From positions 89,839 to 153,838 of the forward strand of contig JARLGX010000009.1 of the NCBI GenBank assembly GCA_031292575.1: a stretch of 64,000 bases of DNA, written 5' to 3'. The DNA is from Paludibacter sp. GTDB lineage: Bacteria; Bacteroidota; Bacteroidia; Bacteroidales; Paludibacteraceae. Both the position numbers and the translations under genes were made by a program. The notes under the pieces are model-generated. The model was not told the origin of the DNA, did not search any database, and saw only the letters and a list, made by a program, of their open reading frames with translations. Shown here piece after piece: positions 55,416-64,000 of the stretch. Each line of letters begins with the position of its first letter. Position 1 is the stretch's first letter.

Positions 55416-55791
55416 ATAGAACGCAGATTTTCGCTGATATAGCGGATATCCACTGATAATAATTGAACTGATTGAATCCTGATTATAGTCATGCAAGCAT
55501 GACTGATAAGATTGTAAATGTTTGAAAATCATTTCGACTTGTCGAAATGAATATCCGTTTTAAAATCCGCTTCATCTGCGAAAATCAGCGTCCTATTCTT
55601 ATTGCAGTTTAAGTTGAATTATTCGACATTATTTATTTCCACTTGCTTGTGCAAATCCTTATCCCGAACCCACATTAATATTAATCTCCCGCAGATACAC
55701 GTAAATCAGCGGTATCTGCGGGAGAAACAATAATACTGAATATAGAGGATAAGCAAACTCAATTTGAATTTTCAGCCTGTGCCTCTTTATT
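55416..55791. other. gap of 376 bases filled with palindromic repeats
   Basis: Contains a long inverted repeat (55419-55447 / 55565-55593), a perfect hairpin AGTCATGC / GCATGACT (55487-55504) and a 14-bp hairpin (55685-55725). No ORF. Confidence 0.6.
55419..55725. repeat. CGCAGAT-type dispersed palindromic elements
   Basis: Arms GAACGCAGATTTTCGCTGAT... (55419-55447) and reverse-complemented GGACGCTGATTTTCGCAGAT... (55565-55593) match at most positions. TCTCCCGCAGATAC / GTATCTGCGGGAGA (55685-55698 / 55712-55725) is a perfect hairpin with the same core. Confidence 0.7.
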
Positions 55792-56982
55792 TTATTTAAT
55801 CCCCAGTTTCTTCAGAATTTCTTTTGGAATTGCATTTTTATTTACCAAAATATCAATGGTTTTATGCTTTACAAAGGTTTCGCTTGCATACCAGATTCCT
55901 TTGTACTTAGAGTCGGTTCCCCAGGAGTTTTTTACCAGATAATATTTAGTTCCGTTCTGGTCTTTAGCTGTTCCGAAAATAACCATCCCGTGGTCGTCGG
56001 TAGTTTGGTAATTGTCAAAACCCTGTTGACGAAGTTCTTGTGTTACTTTTACTTCGGGTTGTGGTCCTTTTACCTTATAAATCTTTTCGTCTATTTCCTT
56101 TTGCGAAAGATTCAGCCATTTTGCCTGATCTGTTCCGGGCATGTTGGCTACTTTCGTTTCTGGATCTACAGCAATTCCGTTACGGGTAAATCCTTTTTCG
56201 CTTACATCCGAAGCCCATGCAATACAATATCCGTTGTCAATGGCATTATCAAAAACACTCATTAACTCGTCAAGGGGAATATTATAAGACTCAGACCAGC
56301 GCCAGTTATCAGGAATTTCTAAAATAAATTTGCTATAAAACGGATGATGCGTAAACGATGTCAGCGACACATAATCATCCAGATTCAAACCCAGTGATTG
56401 TTCGTAAGTAATCGGAGTGTATTTTTTCCCATCCACCGTGAATTCTGTTGGGCATTTTCCCAAATAAGCATCCAAAATACCATCAAAACCGGTTTTCCAT
56501 GCTGTTGAAAGTTTCTTGTTTGGATTTGTAACAATTACTTTTACATAAGCCAGAGTTAATGCATCCAGTTCTCCATGATTATGTTTTTCTTCTCCATAAT
56601 TTAACCCCGGCATAACCGATTCGGGAACAATGCCATAGTTTTGCAGCACATACAAATCATCGTAAAACGAACCTCCACCACCAAAGTTTATGGTTCCATT
56701 CATGCGAACATATTTGTCGGCTTTATCCGAGTAAGAGTGATGTACCACAAACATTTCGGATAGATTAACCTCGGGTTTTCCCATACGTAAAAGTTCTGAT
56801 TCAAAAAAGCCCAACCCCGAAAAGCTCCAGCATGTGCCTGAATTAGCCTGGTTTTTAATCGAAGAAATTTTGTTTTGTTTTACAGTTGTAAATCTAAAGG
56901 TGTCAACAGCAGTAGTGTCTTTTTGTGCAAAAAGTGCTCCCGAAAAAACGAGAAGTGAAATGAATAATATTGTTTTTTTCAT
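55792..56982 (-). CDS. exported C1-family aminopeptidase (bleomycin hydrolase / PepC type)
   Basis: 396 residues from ATG 56982, where a normal signal peptide (MKKTILFISLLVFSGALFAQ) starts. The longer frame to 57051 would run through a repeat. Papain-fold residues: Cys51 in NSGTCWSFS, His in TTDDHGMVIFG, Asn in LVKNSWGTDSKYKG. The insertion pattern resembles bleomycin hydrolase (C1B). The export signal suggests periplasmic peptide breakdown. The M20 dipeptidase gene lies upstream, with 120 bases between. Confidence 0.9.
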   Translation of the reverse strand: MKKTILFISLLVFSGALFAQKDTTAVDTFRFTTVKQNKISSIKNQANSGTCWSFSGLGFFESELLRMGKPEVNLSEMFVVHHSYSDKADKYVRMNGTINFGGGGSFYDDLYVLQNYGIVPESVMPGLNYGEEKHNHGELDALTLAYVKVIVTNPNKKLSTAWKTGFDGILDAYLGKCPTEFTVDGKKYTPITYEQSLGLNLDDYVSLTSFTHHPFYSKFILEIPDNWRWSESYNIPLDELMSVFDNAIDNGYCIAWASDVSEKGFTRNGIAVDPETKVANMPGTDQAKWLNLSQKEIDEKIYKVKGPQPEVKVTQELRQQGFDNYQTTDDHGMVIFGTAKDQNGTKYYLVKNSWGTDSKYKGIWYASETFVKHKTIDILVNKNAIPKEILKKLGIK

Positions 56983-56985
56983 TAG

Positions 56986-57104
56986 ACTCCCAACCCCTAA
57001 AGGGGAGTTGAAGTTAGTTTCATTTCGTGGATTTTCTTTTTTGTTTCTCATATCAAATAATTTTAAAATTAAATAGTTTAATCCCCCTTTAGGAGTTAGG
57101 GGTT
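56986..57104. repeat. paired palindromic repeat, site 3
   Basis: ACTCCCAACCCCTAAAGGGG... (56986-57009) and reverse-complemented AACCCCTAACTCCTAAAGGG... (57080-57104). It fills the gap between the dipeptidase and the C1 peptidase. The left arm ends 4 bases before the peptidase start codon. Confidence 0.8.
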
Positions 57105-58566
57105 ATTTCACCGGAATACTTTCTAATGTTGCTAACAGAAAATCCCAGAATTTCTGTACGGTTGCAATGTTTACTTTTTCGTCGGGCGAATGTGGATAAC
57201 GAATAGTCGGACCGAATGAAATCATGTCCATTTTAGGGTAATGTGTTCCGAGAATTCCACACTCCAAGCCTGCATGAATAATCATTACTTTTGGAGTTTT
57301 ACCATATTTATCCTCATAAACTTTAGTCATTTGTTTCAGAATAGGAGAATCGAGATTAGGCTTCCAACCCGGATAGCCGCCAACTAAGTCAACTTTGGCT
57401 CCTGCTAACAGAAACACACTTTCTACCATCGAAGCCAGTTCCTCCTTGCGTGATTCTACCGAACTACGCATCAAACAGCGAACAATGATCGTACTTCCAT
57501 CCGATTTTATAATTGCCAGGTTGTTAGATGTTTCAACCACCGTCGGCAGTTCGGGAATAAAACGAGAAACTCCGTTTGGACATGCTGTTACGCCATTGAT
57601 TAAATCATCCTGTACTTCTTCGGGAATAAGTCCTCCGGGCAAATCGACTTGCTCTACTGTGAATGAAATTTTATCTTCAACGCCTTTATATTCTTCAATA
57701 AATAGCTCTTCACATTCTCTTACAAAATCAACAATATCGTCAACTCCATCAGCAGGAACTGTGATGACCACAAATGCTTCGCGAGGAATAGCATTACGCA
57801 AACTACCACCATCAACACTTGCTAAACGGGCTTCATAATCTGCCACCGCATCTTTCAAAAAGCGGAACATAAGTTTATTGGCATTGGCACGTTGCAGATG
57901 AATATCCACACCCGAATGACCGCCTTTAAGTCCGGTTAACGATACTTTAAGTGCCACATCGCCTTCAGGAATTTCCACTTCTTTGTAGCGGAAAGTGATA
58001 TCACCGTCAATTCCTCCGGCACAACCAACGTAGAGTTCACCTTCATCTTCCGAATCCATATTGATTAAAATATCTCCCTTCAGAAAATTTGGCTGTAGTC
58101 CGAAAGCACCAAACATCCCTGTTTCTTCGTCCACCGTTACGAACATTTCGATAGCTGGATGTGGGATTCCTGTAGATTGAAGAACAGACATGGCTGCTGC
58201 TAATCCAATTCCATTGTCGGCTCCCAATGTTGTATCACGAGCTGTCACCCATTCTCCGTCAATATATGCATCTATCGGATCAGTTTGAAAATCGTGAGCA
58301 ACATTGCTGTTTTTTTGTGGTACCATGTCCATGTGAGCCTGAAGAATTACAGCTTTGCGGTTTTCCATGCCTGGAGTTGCCGGTTTGCGAACCAGCACAT
58401 TCCCAATTTCATCGCGAAGGGTTTCTAATCCAAGTGATTTACCAAAGTTTTCAAGAAAAGCTCCAATTTGTTCTTTTTTATGAGAAGGACGTGGAACTTG
58501 TGTGAGACTATAAAAGTTTTCCCAAAGAGCCTTAGGCTCCAATTGGCGAATGTCATTAGCGTTCAT
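57103..58566 (-). CDS. pepD: M20 aminoacyl-histidine dipeptidase
   Basis: 487 residues, no signal. Metallopeptidase motifs: LQAHMDMVPQK, TLGADNGIGLAAAM, DEETGMFGAFGL, MDSEDEGELYVGCAGG, and the C-terminal HAGLECG / PHSPDEKV. Length and motifs fit PepD (Xaa-His dipeptidase, two zinc). Splits small peptides in the cytosol. Same strand as the exported C1 peptidase, which suggests linked peptide use. Confidence 0.94.
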   Translation of the reverse strand: MNANDIRQLEPKALWENFYSLTQVPRPSHKKEQIGAFLENFGKSLGLETLRDEIGNVLVRKPATPGMENRKAVILQAHMDMVPQKNSNVAHDFQTDPIDAYIDGEWVTARDTTLGADNGIGLAAAMSVLQSTGIPHPAIEMFVTVDEETGMFGAFGLQPNFLKGDILINMDSEDEGELYVGCAGGIDGDITFRYKEVEIPEGDVALKVSLTGLKGGHSGVDIHLQRANANKLMFRFLKDAVADYEARLASVDGGSLRNAIPREAFVVITVPADGVDDIVDFVRECEELFIEEYKGVEDKISFTVEQVDLPGGLIPEEVQDDLINGVTACPNGVSRFIPELPTVVETSNNLAIIKSDGSTIIVRCLMRSSVESRKEELASMVESVFLLAGAKVDLVGGYPGWKPNLDSPILKQMTKVYEDKYGKTPKVMIIHAGLECGILGTHYPKMDMISFGPTIRYPHSPDEKVNIATVQKFWDFLLATLESIPVK

Positions 58567-58912
58567 AGATTTATATTATAATTATTATTGAATATTTATG
58601 CGAGTTTACTTCATTGCAAATATCCACATTTTTTTTTGAATAAAAGATTTTTCATCTCTTTTTTTTAAATATTGATATTCAAAGTACTATTTTAAAATGT
58701 AAAAATAATTAATTATGTTCCATGTTTTCCATTAATGAAATATTTCTGTAATTAGTCGTTAATTTTCAATGTCAATCAAAAATCATTTGGTACTTTTGCG
58801 CTCAAATAGAACCTGAAAATTCTAAAGATATTTTTAAATAAAAAATAGAATCAATATATTCATATTCAAATAATTATAAAACATACAATTGCAAATTGCA
58901 ACTATCAAAATT
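58567..58912. other. divergent promoter region of pepD and the CoA-transferase gene
   Basis: About 346 very AT-rich bases. TACTTTTG (58791-58798) fits TAnnTTTG for the plus-strand gene, with a leader of 115 bases. No -33 with proper spacing, no hairpin and no ORF. Confidence 0.5.
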
Positions 58913-60412
58913 ATGCAACAGACTTATAAATTTGTAACTGCCGAAGAGGCAGCGAGCTATGTAAACAATGGAGACATTGTAGGATTTAGCGGATTTACTC
59001 CGGCAGGTTGTCCAAAAGAAGTACCAACGGCCATAGCAAAACGTGCAGAAGCTTTTCATGCTGAGGGGAAAGAATTTAAAATTGGAATGTATACGGGTGC
59101 TTCTACCGGCGATTCATTGGATGGAGCATTAGCTCGCGCTAATGCTATTTTATTTCGCACGCCTTACCAATCTAATAAAGATTTGCGCACAGCTTTAAAC
59201 TGTGAACGCGCTCCTTATTTTGATATGCATTTATCATCAATTGCTCCCCATTTACGTTTTGGGTTTATGCCGAAACCTAAATTTGCAATAATTGAAGTCT
59301 GTGATATTAATGATGAAGGTGAACTTGTTCTTACATCAGGAGTTGGAATTTCTCCAACAATTGCTAATTTAGCTGATTATATTATCATTGAATGGAATCA
59401 TAATCATCCAAAAGAACTTAGAGGATTTCATGACATTTTTGAACCTCTTGACCCACCTCACAGAAAACCTATGACTTTGTTAACTCCATCAGACAGAATG
59501 GGAGTTCCGGTGGTAAAAGTTGATTCTTCAAAAATTCTTTGCATCGTAGAAACTTATAGGGATGATGAAGTAGGTGGTTTTACTCCAACAGATGAAGTGA
59601 CTGATAAAATTGGGAAAAATGTGGCTGATTTCTTAGCCAATGAAATTAAATCAGGTCGCATACCAAAAGAATTTTTGCCAATTCAATCGGGAGTGGGGAA
59701 TATTGCCAACGCAGTAATGGCCTCGTTAGGAGCAAATCCTGATATCCCAACATTTGAGATGTATACCGAAGTAATCCAGGATTCAGTAATTGAATTAATC
59801 CGAAACGGAAAAATCAGATTTGCAAGCGGTTGCTCGCTGACAATTACAACTCCGGTTAGAAATAAATTATATGAAGACTTGGAATTTTTCCGTGACAAGT
59901 TAGTGCTTCGTCCTCAAGAAATGTCAAACAGTCCTGAACTTGCCCGTCGCTTAGGGTTGATCACTATCAATACAGCTTTGGAAGCAGATATTTTTGGAAA
60001 TGTAAACAGTACCCATGTTATGGGTTCAAAAATGATGAACGGAATTGGCGGGTCAGCTGACTTTACGCGCAGTGCGTATATTTCAATATTCACAACGCCT
60101 TCGACAGCTAAAAAAGGAAATATTAGTGCCATTGTACCAATGGTTTCTCACGTCGATCAGAATGAACATTCAGTAAACATAATTATCACAGAGCATGGTG
60201 TTGCCGATTTGCGTGGAAAATCGCCAATTCAACGTGCAGAAGAAATAATCGAGAATTGCGTTGCTCCTGAATACCAACAGATGCTCCGTGATTATCTTTT
60301 ATTGTCGGAACCTTGTCATACCCCTACTAATTTGCATGCTTGTTTTGGTATGCACACTCAATTTATGAAAACAGGTAGTATGTTAGGAACAAACTGGGAC
60401 GATTTTAAATAA
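58913..60412 (+). CDS. acetyl-CoA hydrolase/transferase family (succinyl-CoA:acetate CoA-transferase type)
   Basis: 499 residues from ATG 58913 (MQQTYKFVTAEEAASYV; an ATG eight codons earlier is possible). GFSGFTPAGCPKEVPTAIAKR and MYTGASTGDSLDGALARA belong to the N-terminal CoA-transferase domain. EMYTEVIQD carries the expected catalytic Glu, and MNGIGGSADFTRSAYISIF is the C-terminal mark. Such enzymes pass CoA between succinyl-CoA (or propionyl-CoA) and acetate, fitting acetate/succinate fermentation. Single gene with a strong terminator. Confidence 0.92.
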   Translation: MQQTYKFVTAEEAASYVNNGDIVGFSGFTPAGCPKEVPTAIAKRAEAFHAEGKEFKIGMYTGASTGDSLDGALARANAILFRTPYQSNKDLRTALNCERAPYFDMHLSSIAPHLRFGFMPKPKFAIIEVCDINDEGELVLTSGVGISPTIANLADYIIIEWNHNHPKELRGFHDIFEPLDPPHRKPMTLLTPSDRMGVPVVKVDSSKILCIVETYRDDEVGGFTPTDEVTDKIGKNVADFLANEIKSGRIPKEFLPIQSGVGNIANAVMASLGANPDIPTFEMYTEVIQDSVIELIRNGKIRFASGCSLTITTPVRNKLYEDLEFFRDKLVLRPQEMSNSPELARRLGLITINTALEADIFGNVNSTHVMGSKMMNGIGGSADFTRSAYISIFTTPSTAKKGNISAIVPMVSHVDQNEHSVNIIITEHGVADLRGKSPIQRAEEIIENCVAPEYQQMLRDYLLLSEPCHTPTNLHACFGMHTQFMKTGSMLGTNWDDFK

Positions 60413-60425
60413 GTTGTTGATCTAC

Positions 60426-60475
60426 AAAACAAAATGTCTGCTTTAATCAATTGATTAAGCAGACATTTTGTTTTT
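60426..60475. terminator. strong bidirectional terminator
   Basis: Stem of about 24 bp (AAACAAAATGTCTGCTT... and its inverse) with one bulged base and a tiny loop. T-rich on both strands, between convergent genes. Confidence 0.85.
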
Positions 60476-60501
60476 CATTTAAAATCCATTATTAAGAACT
60501 T

Positions 60502-61386
60502 TCAAATCAAGATTCTCATTTTAGAATAATTTTCCCTGAATTCTTTTGGCGTATACCCTTTGCGTTTTTTAAAAATCCGATTAAAATTCGACAAGTTATT
60601 AAAACCGCACTCAAAGCTAATCTCTGCAATAGTTTTATTGGAATTAATCAAACAACGTGAAGCAATGCCCAAACGTAAATCATTCAGATATTCAATATAA
60701 TTCTTTCCTGTACGTTTTTTCATAAATCTACTAAAAGAAACTTCAGACATGTTCACATAATTGGCCACATCCAATAAGCGAATTTCCTTTTGATAATTAT
60801 CGTGTAAATACCTGAGAACCTTTTGCACACGACGACTCTCTGACGAGTCATCCTGACTAAAGAAGGTATTTGAACAAAGAATACGCGAATCTTCATCTAT
60901 TGACAGCTCGTAGAGGATTGTCAACAATTCAATTACCGAATAAAACCCATTCTGAATTGTAATTAAAGATTTCAACCTGTCTTTTACGCTTTCAATAGTT
61001 TTTCTGGAAAAAACAATGCCTTTTTTTGCATTTTCGAACATGACTGAGATTGACCGGAATTGATTCTTATTTAGTAGACTCTCTAAAAATATATCTTTAT
61101 GAAAATGAATCGTAATTTCAAAAATCTCACTAAATCTTTTATTATTATTCATCCATGCATGTTCCAAACTCTCATTTCCGATAAGACAAAGCTCTAAATC
61201 ATCAATCTCTTCAAAGGAGTCACCAACAATTCGTTGAGCACCTTTTGCATTTTCGATGAAATTTATTTCAAATTCAGGGTGAAAATGAATTGGATAGTTA
61301 AACTCTGTTTTGGTCCGATTATTAATAACGAAGCAATCTTCTACCGAGAGAAGCGTCACTTCACGAAAAAGATTCGATATTTGCAT
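60502..61386 (-). CDS. AraC-family transcription regulator with cupin domain
   Basis: 294 residues from ATG 61386 (an upstream ATG adds eight). The N-terminal cupin (about 30-90) has YPIHFHPEFEINFI. The C-terminal double HTH (about 190-294) has LLDVANYVNMSEVSFSRFMKKRTGK and IAEISFECGFNNLSNFNRIFKKRKGYTPKEFR. This layout fits sugar-responsive AraC regulators. The GH5 and cellobiose 2-epimerase genes directly upstream on the same strand are likely targets (inference). Confidence 0.92.
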   Translation of the reverse strand: MQISNLFREVTLLSVEDCFVINNRTKTEFNYPIHFHPEFEINFIENAKGAQRIVGDSFEEIDDLELCLIGNESLEHAWMNNNKRFSEIFEITIHFHKDIFLESLLNKNQFRSISVMFENAKKGIVFSRKTIESVKDRLKSLITIQNGFYSVIELLTILYELSIDEDSRILCSNTFFSQDDSSESRRVQKVLRYLHDNYQKEIRLLDVANYVNMSEVSFSRFMKKRTGKNYIEYLNDLRLGIASRCLINSNKTIAEISFECGFNNLSNFNRIFKKRKGYTPKEFRENYSKMRILI

Positions 61387-61514
61387 ATTATTGTATTTAA
61401 GGTATTGCAAATAAACAAATAATATTTTAATAATTCAATTTTTTACTATAAAAAGATATAACTCATGTCAAATATCTTTTTTCTCAATACAATTTATCAA
61501 ATTACTTACCTTTA

Positions 61515-62495
61515 TTAATTATTTCGTTCACGAATTGCCGCCCTGCATAATTTTCCCCAGGGTTTCAGAAGCCCATCATCCCAATTGCCAGTTGACGATG
61601 CACGGGGTAACAACATGGAACAAGTTTCGTTTTTATCAGACACAGACCACACAATCCAACTAAGTTTATCTTTATCCATCCAATTAAGAAACGCCTGCCA
61701 TTCAGCCGTATCAATTGGTCCGTCACCCGAAGCATCCATACCGGCACATTCCGAAATAAAAATTGGAATTCCTTTGGCAATTGCTGCATCAGTTCTATCC
61801 CGTAACCATTTTTTATGAGTTCCGGCGTAAAAGTGCATGGTGTACATGATGTTTTTTTGTCCAAGAATAGGATCGCCCGCAACCGAGTCCACATCCTGAT
61901 CCCAATGTGGAGAGCCAACCAGAATTACATTATTTTTGTCAATTGCACGAATGGTGGAAATAACCTCTTCGGAATATTGTTTTACAACTTTCCAGGAATA
62001 AGTATCAGGTTCATTCCATAATTCGTAGATTATATTTGGATAGTTTTTATACTTCTTTGCCATTCCGCTAAAAAAGGTTTTAGCTTCGGCAGTATGTAAT
62101 TTATGGCTATGAAAATCGATCAAAACATAAATTCCGCTTTTGATAGCTCCGTCAATTACATTTGTCATACATTTCAACGCATAATCGGGGTTTTCGAGGT
62201 AGCTGTCATCCAGCCCCACTCCCATTGACGCCCGAACTACGTTACATTTCCAGTCTTTAGCTAACCAGGCTACAGCACTTTCGTTATAAAACCTTGGCCA
62301 AAGGTTGTGCCAGCCAAAACTAGCACCACTAAGTTTAAGTGCAGTTCCTTTATCGTTGGACAATTGCGTACCAATAACCTGAAGTTTGCCATTTAGGGCT
62401 ACTGGAGAGTTTTGAGGAGCTTTGGATTGGGAATAAGCAAATGTTCCATGAATTAGAATAACTAAAATTATTAAGATTTTTTTTGTGATTGACAT
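61515..62495 (-). CDS. exported GH5 glycoside hydrolase (endo-glucanase/mannanase)
   Basis: 326 residues. Signal peptide to about 22 (GTFAYSQ), then a single GH5 catalytic domain. Acid/base Glu162 in IIYELWNEPD, nucleophile Glu249 in IFISECAG, plus HWDQDV and MHFYAGTH. It resembles subfamily 2 (cellulase-type) endoglucanases. The next gene upstream is a cellobiose 2-epimerase, which also fits beta-mannan. No CBM; small and soluble. Confidence 0.9.
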   Translation of the reverse strand: MSITKKILIILVILIHGTFAYSQSKAPQNSPVALNGKLQVIGTQLSNDKGTALKLSGASFGWHNLWPRFYNESAVAWLAKDWKCNVVRASMGVGLDDSYLENPDYALKCMTNVIDGAIKSGIYVLIDFHSHKLHTAEAKTFFSGMAKKYKNYPNIIYELWNEPDTYSWKVVKQYSEEVISTIRAIDKNNVILVGSPHWDQDVDSVAGDPILGQKNIMYTMHFYAGTHKKWLRDRTDAAIAKGIPIFISECAGMDASGDGPIDTAEWQAFLNWMDKDKLSWIVWSVSDKNETCSMLLPRASSTGNWDDGLLKPWGKLCRAAIRERNN

Positions 62496-62548
62496 AATGT
62501 ATTAGATTTAAAAGTTATATAGAAATAAAAATTTAATTTTCGTTGAAA

Positions 62549-63745
62549 CTATTCATGAATCCGGGTCATTAACTCCAGGCACATCCTGCCATTGTGGTAA
62601 GGACATTTCCAAAATCCTGCCTTGTCATTTATATTATCAGCTTTGCCGGTTGCCGTTACTGACCAATACCATTCACCATTATTGGTATCAATGAGATTCT
62701 CTTTTATAAATTGCCATGCAGCCAACGTGTTTTTTGCATATACTTCATTTTTAGACAACTCGTAAGCATTAAAAAAGCCTATCATCGATTCCGCTTGTGG
62801 CCACCAGTCGCAATTGGTGTCAACATGTCCTGTTGCATTGTTTTTTTCGTTCACTATTGAACCATTAGCCTGCAATCCTTCGGCTGCAGCATCCGCAATT
62901 TTTAAGGATACAGAATGTACCTTTTTTATCAATTCAATATCCCCCAAAACCAAGGAGGCTTCATCGAGTAACCATGCAGCTTCAATATCATGACCGTAAG
63001 AAAATAATGTTGATTTGCATTCCCATTTTTCGTCAAAAAAGAGATCAAGATGATGAGTTTGTTTGTTGACAATTTTATCTAAAAATATTTCTATCAAGTT
63101 CCGAAGTTGTTTTTCCAATAATGGATCATCCCAAACCCGAAACAAATTTGTATACGCTTCAAGAATATGCAAATGCGTATTCATTGTTTTCTTTTCGTTG
63201 GCATCTTTATCGCTCAGGCGGAGATCTTCAAGTAACACCCAGTCTTTACTATAAGCCTCAAAATAACCGTTCAGTTTTGCATCGAAACTGTATTTTTCGA
63301 TCAACCTGAAAAGTTCTATTGCCTTGTCTAAACATTCTTTCTCACCTGTCAATCTGTAATATTCAGTCAATCCATAAATAAAGAATGCCTGACTATAAAT
63401 TTGCTTTTTAGTATCAGCCGGAGTTCCATCAGCATTTAGCATCCAATATGTTCCACCTTGTTCGACATCAAAAAAGTATTTAAAAGCATAATCTTTAGCA
63501 CGCTTTGCAAACTCGGTATAAATCGGATTTTTGAAAAACAAAGCAGCCGATGAGAATGTCCACATAATTCTGGCATTCAAAACACCACCTTTGGGGGCAT
63601 CGGGCATCAATAAATTACTTCCGGTTATTTGTCCATAAAAACCTCCACGTACATCATCTACCATCTTATTCATCCAAAATGGTAGGATGTTGTGGGTCAA
63701 CTCTTCTTTGAGTTCTTGTTTGAGTTCTAAAAGTTCGTATTTCAT
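62549..63745 (-). CDS. ce: cellobiose 2-epimerase (AGE family)
   Basis: 398 residues, no signal. (alpha/alpha)6-barrel His sites: MNTHLHILEAYTNLFR, FSYGHDIEAAWLL, and KCPYHNGRMCLELM at the C-terminus. Trp-rich patches GTYWMLNADG, DWWPQAESMIGF and GEWYWSV are usual. It converts reducing-end glucose to mannose in beta-1,4-disaccharides and feeds mannosyl-glucose to phosphorolysis. 53 bases upstream of the GH5 gene; likely cotranscribed. Confidence 0.92.
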   Translation of the reverse strand: MKYELLELKQELKEELTHNILPFWMNKMVDDVRGGFYGQITGSNLLMPDAPKGGVLNARIMWTFSSAALFFKNPIYTEFAKRAKDYAFKYFFDVEQGGTYWMLNADGTPADTKKQIYSQAFFIYGLTEYYRLTGEKECLDKAIELFRLIEKYSFDAKLNGYFEAYSKDWVLLEDLRLSDKDANEKKTMNTHLHILEAYTNLFRVWDDPLLEKQLRNLIEIFLDKIVNKQTHHLDLFFDEKWECKSTLFSYGHDIEAAWLLDEASLVLGDIELIKKVHSVSLKIADAAAEGLQANGSIVNEKNNATGHVDTNCDWWPQAESMIGFFNAYELSKNEVYAKNTLAAWQFIKENLIDTNNGEWYWSVTATGKADNINDKAGFWKCPYHNGRMCLELMTRIHE

Positions 63746-63754
63746 ATAGCCTCT

Positions 63755-63777
63755 TTAATTCCCCAAAGGGGAATTAA
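63755..63777. repeat. palindrome before the epimerase start
   Basis: TTAATTCCCC AAA GGGGAATTAA, a perfect 10-bp hairpin ending 10 bases upstream of the epimerase ATG. It shares the CCCC-AAA-GGGG core of the paired repeats and may be a single copy, an operator, or the terminator of the transposase. Confidence 0.55.
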
Positions 63778-63820
63778 TTAGTGTTTTTGATTCATGTTTA
63801 ATAATAATGCGAATCAGTAT

Positions 63821-64000
63821 TTAAAAAATCAGATTAACGAAAGCAATAGACATTTTGTTAAACAAATGAATAAGTAATCCGGCAGTTGATCTGACTTTCA
63901 TCGCTCTTTGAATTTTTGTTTTTTCATTTAACCAGTTAAAGAAAGACTCAATAGGTTGTCTGACTTTAGAAACAGCACATGAGAATAAGTCATTAAAGGC
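63821..64000 (-). mobile_element. C-terminal end of an IS transposase (IS982-like), partial
   Basis: A minus-strand frame enters from the window edge and codes 59 residues before TAA at 63821. It reads FNDLFSCAVSKVRQPIESFF, NWLNEKTKIQRAMKVRSTAG, then LLIHLFNKMSIAFVNLIF. The VRQPIESFFxWLxEKTxIQ and KVRSTxGLLxH blocks resemble the C-terminus of IS982-type DDE transposases. The family is from memory. Whether the copy is complete lies beyond the window. No inverted repeat end could be fixed. Confidence 0.75.

Noticed and set aside
56983..57051. 23-residue extension of the C1 peptidase
   Set aside because: It is encoded by the dispersed repeat, and a proper signal peptide begins at 56982.

Overview
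The window comes from a member of the Bacteroidota, most likely order Bacteroidales. The evidence is low G+C (under 40 % by eye), TonB-dependent receptors with a carboxypeptidase-regulatory-like domain, few Shine-Dalgarno sites, promoter -7 boxes of the TAnnTTTG type, a DUF4492-cydA-cydB cluster, a DUF6242 lipoprotein, a FISUMP lipoprotein and a second EF-G (EF-G2). Genus is not decidable from this sequence. I see no rRNA, tRNA or CRISPR array.

Layout. 1-9.9 kb, minus strand: two related modules of a secreted calcineurin-like phosphoesterase plus a TonB-dependent receptor, with a beta-helix-like lipoprotein between them. 10.0-12.0 kb, minus: a PlcP/LpxH-type metallophosphoesterase and a GT-B glycosyltransferase. 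12.3-17.0 kb, plus: phoU, a PhoB-type regulator, a PhoR-type kinase and an LplT-type lysophospholipid transporter. Read together, 1-17 kb looks like a phosphate-starvation region: sensing, scavenging of phosphorylated substrates and probable replacement of phospholipid by glycolipid. No pstSCAB is visible. 17-46 kb is mostly housekeeping: an OmpA-family protein, fusA2, glycyl-tRNA synthetase, parC, class I fumarase, a BtuB-like receptor behind a terminator-like hairpin, DUF6242, xth with mlaF/mlaE, an SGNH hydrolase, a glycogen-binding-like protein, rplS, typA, tig-clpP-clpX and recQ. 46-49.1 kb: DUF4492-cydAB.

49.3-55.8 kb is an accessory stretch of small barrel, adhesin-like and FnIII proteins, a frameshifted FISUMP lipoprotein, several MITE-like inverted repeats, a 21-bp degenerate tandem repeat and an orphan TPR-HTH regulator. 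55.8-64 kb holds an exported C1 aminopeptidase, an M20 dipeptidase, an acetyl-CoA hydrolase/CoA-transferase, an AraC regulator, a GH5 glycanase with a cellobiose 2-epimerase (probable beta-mannan or glucan use), and the end of a transposase cut by the window edge.

The most interesting region is 1-17 kb, where a phospholipase-C-like plus glycosyltransferase pair, a lysophospholipid transporter gene directly behind phoR, and duplicated phosphoesterase/TonB-receptor modules suggest one phosphate-economy system. Other points of note are the EF-G2 with degenerate GTPase motifs, a terminator hairpin 16 nt before the BtuB-like receptor, and a family of paired 25-bp palindromic repeats.
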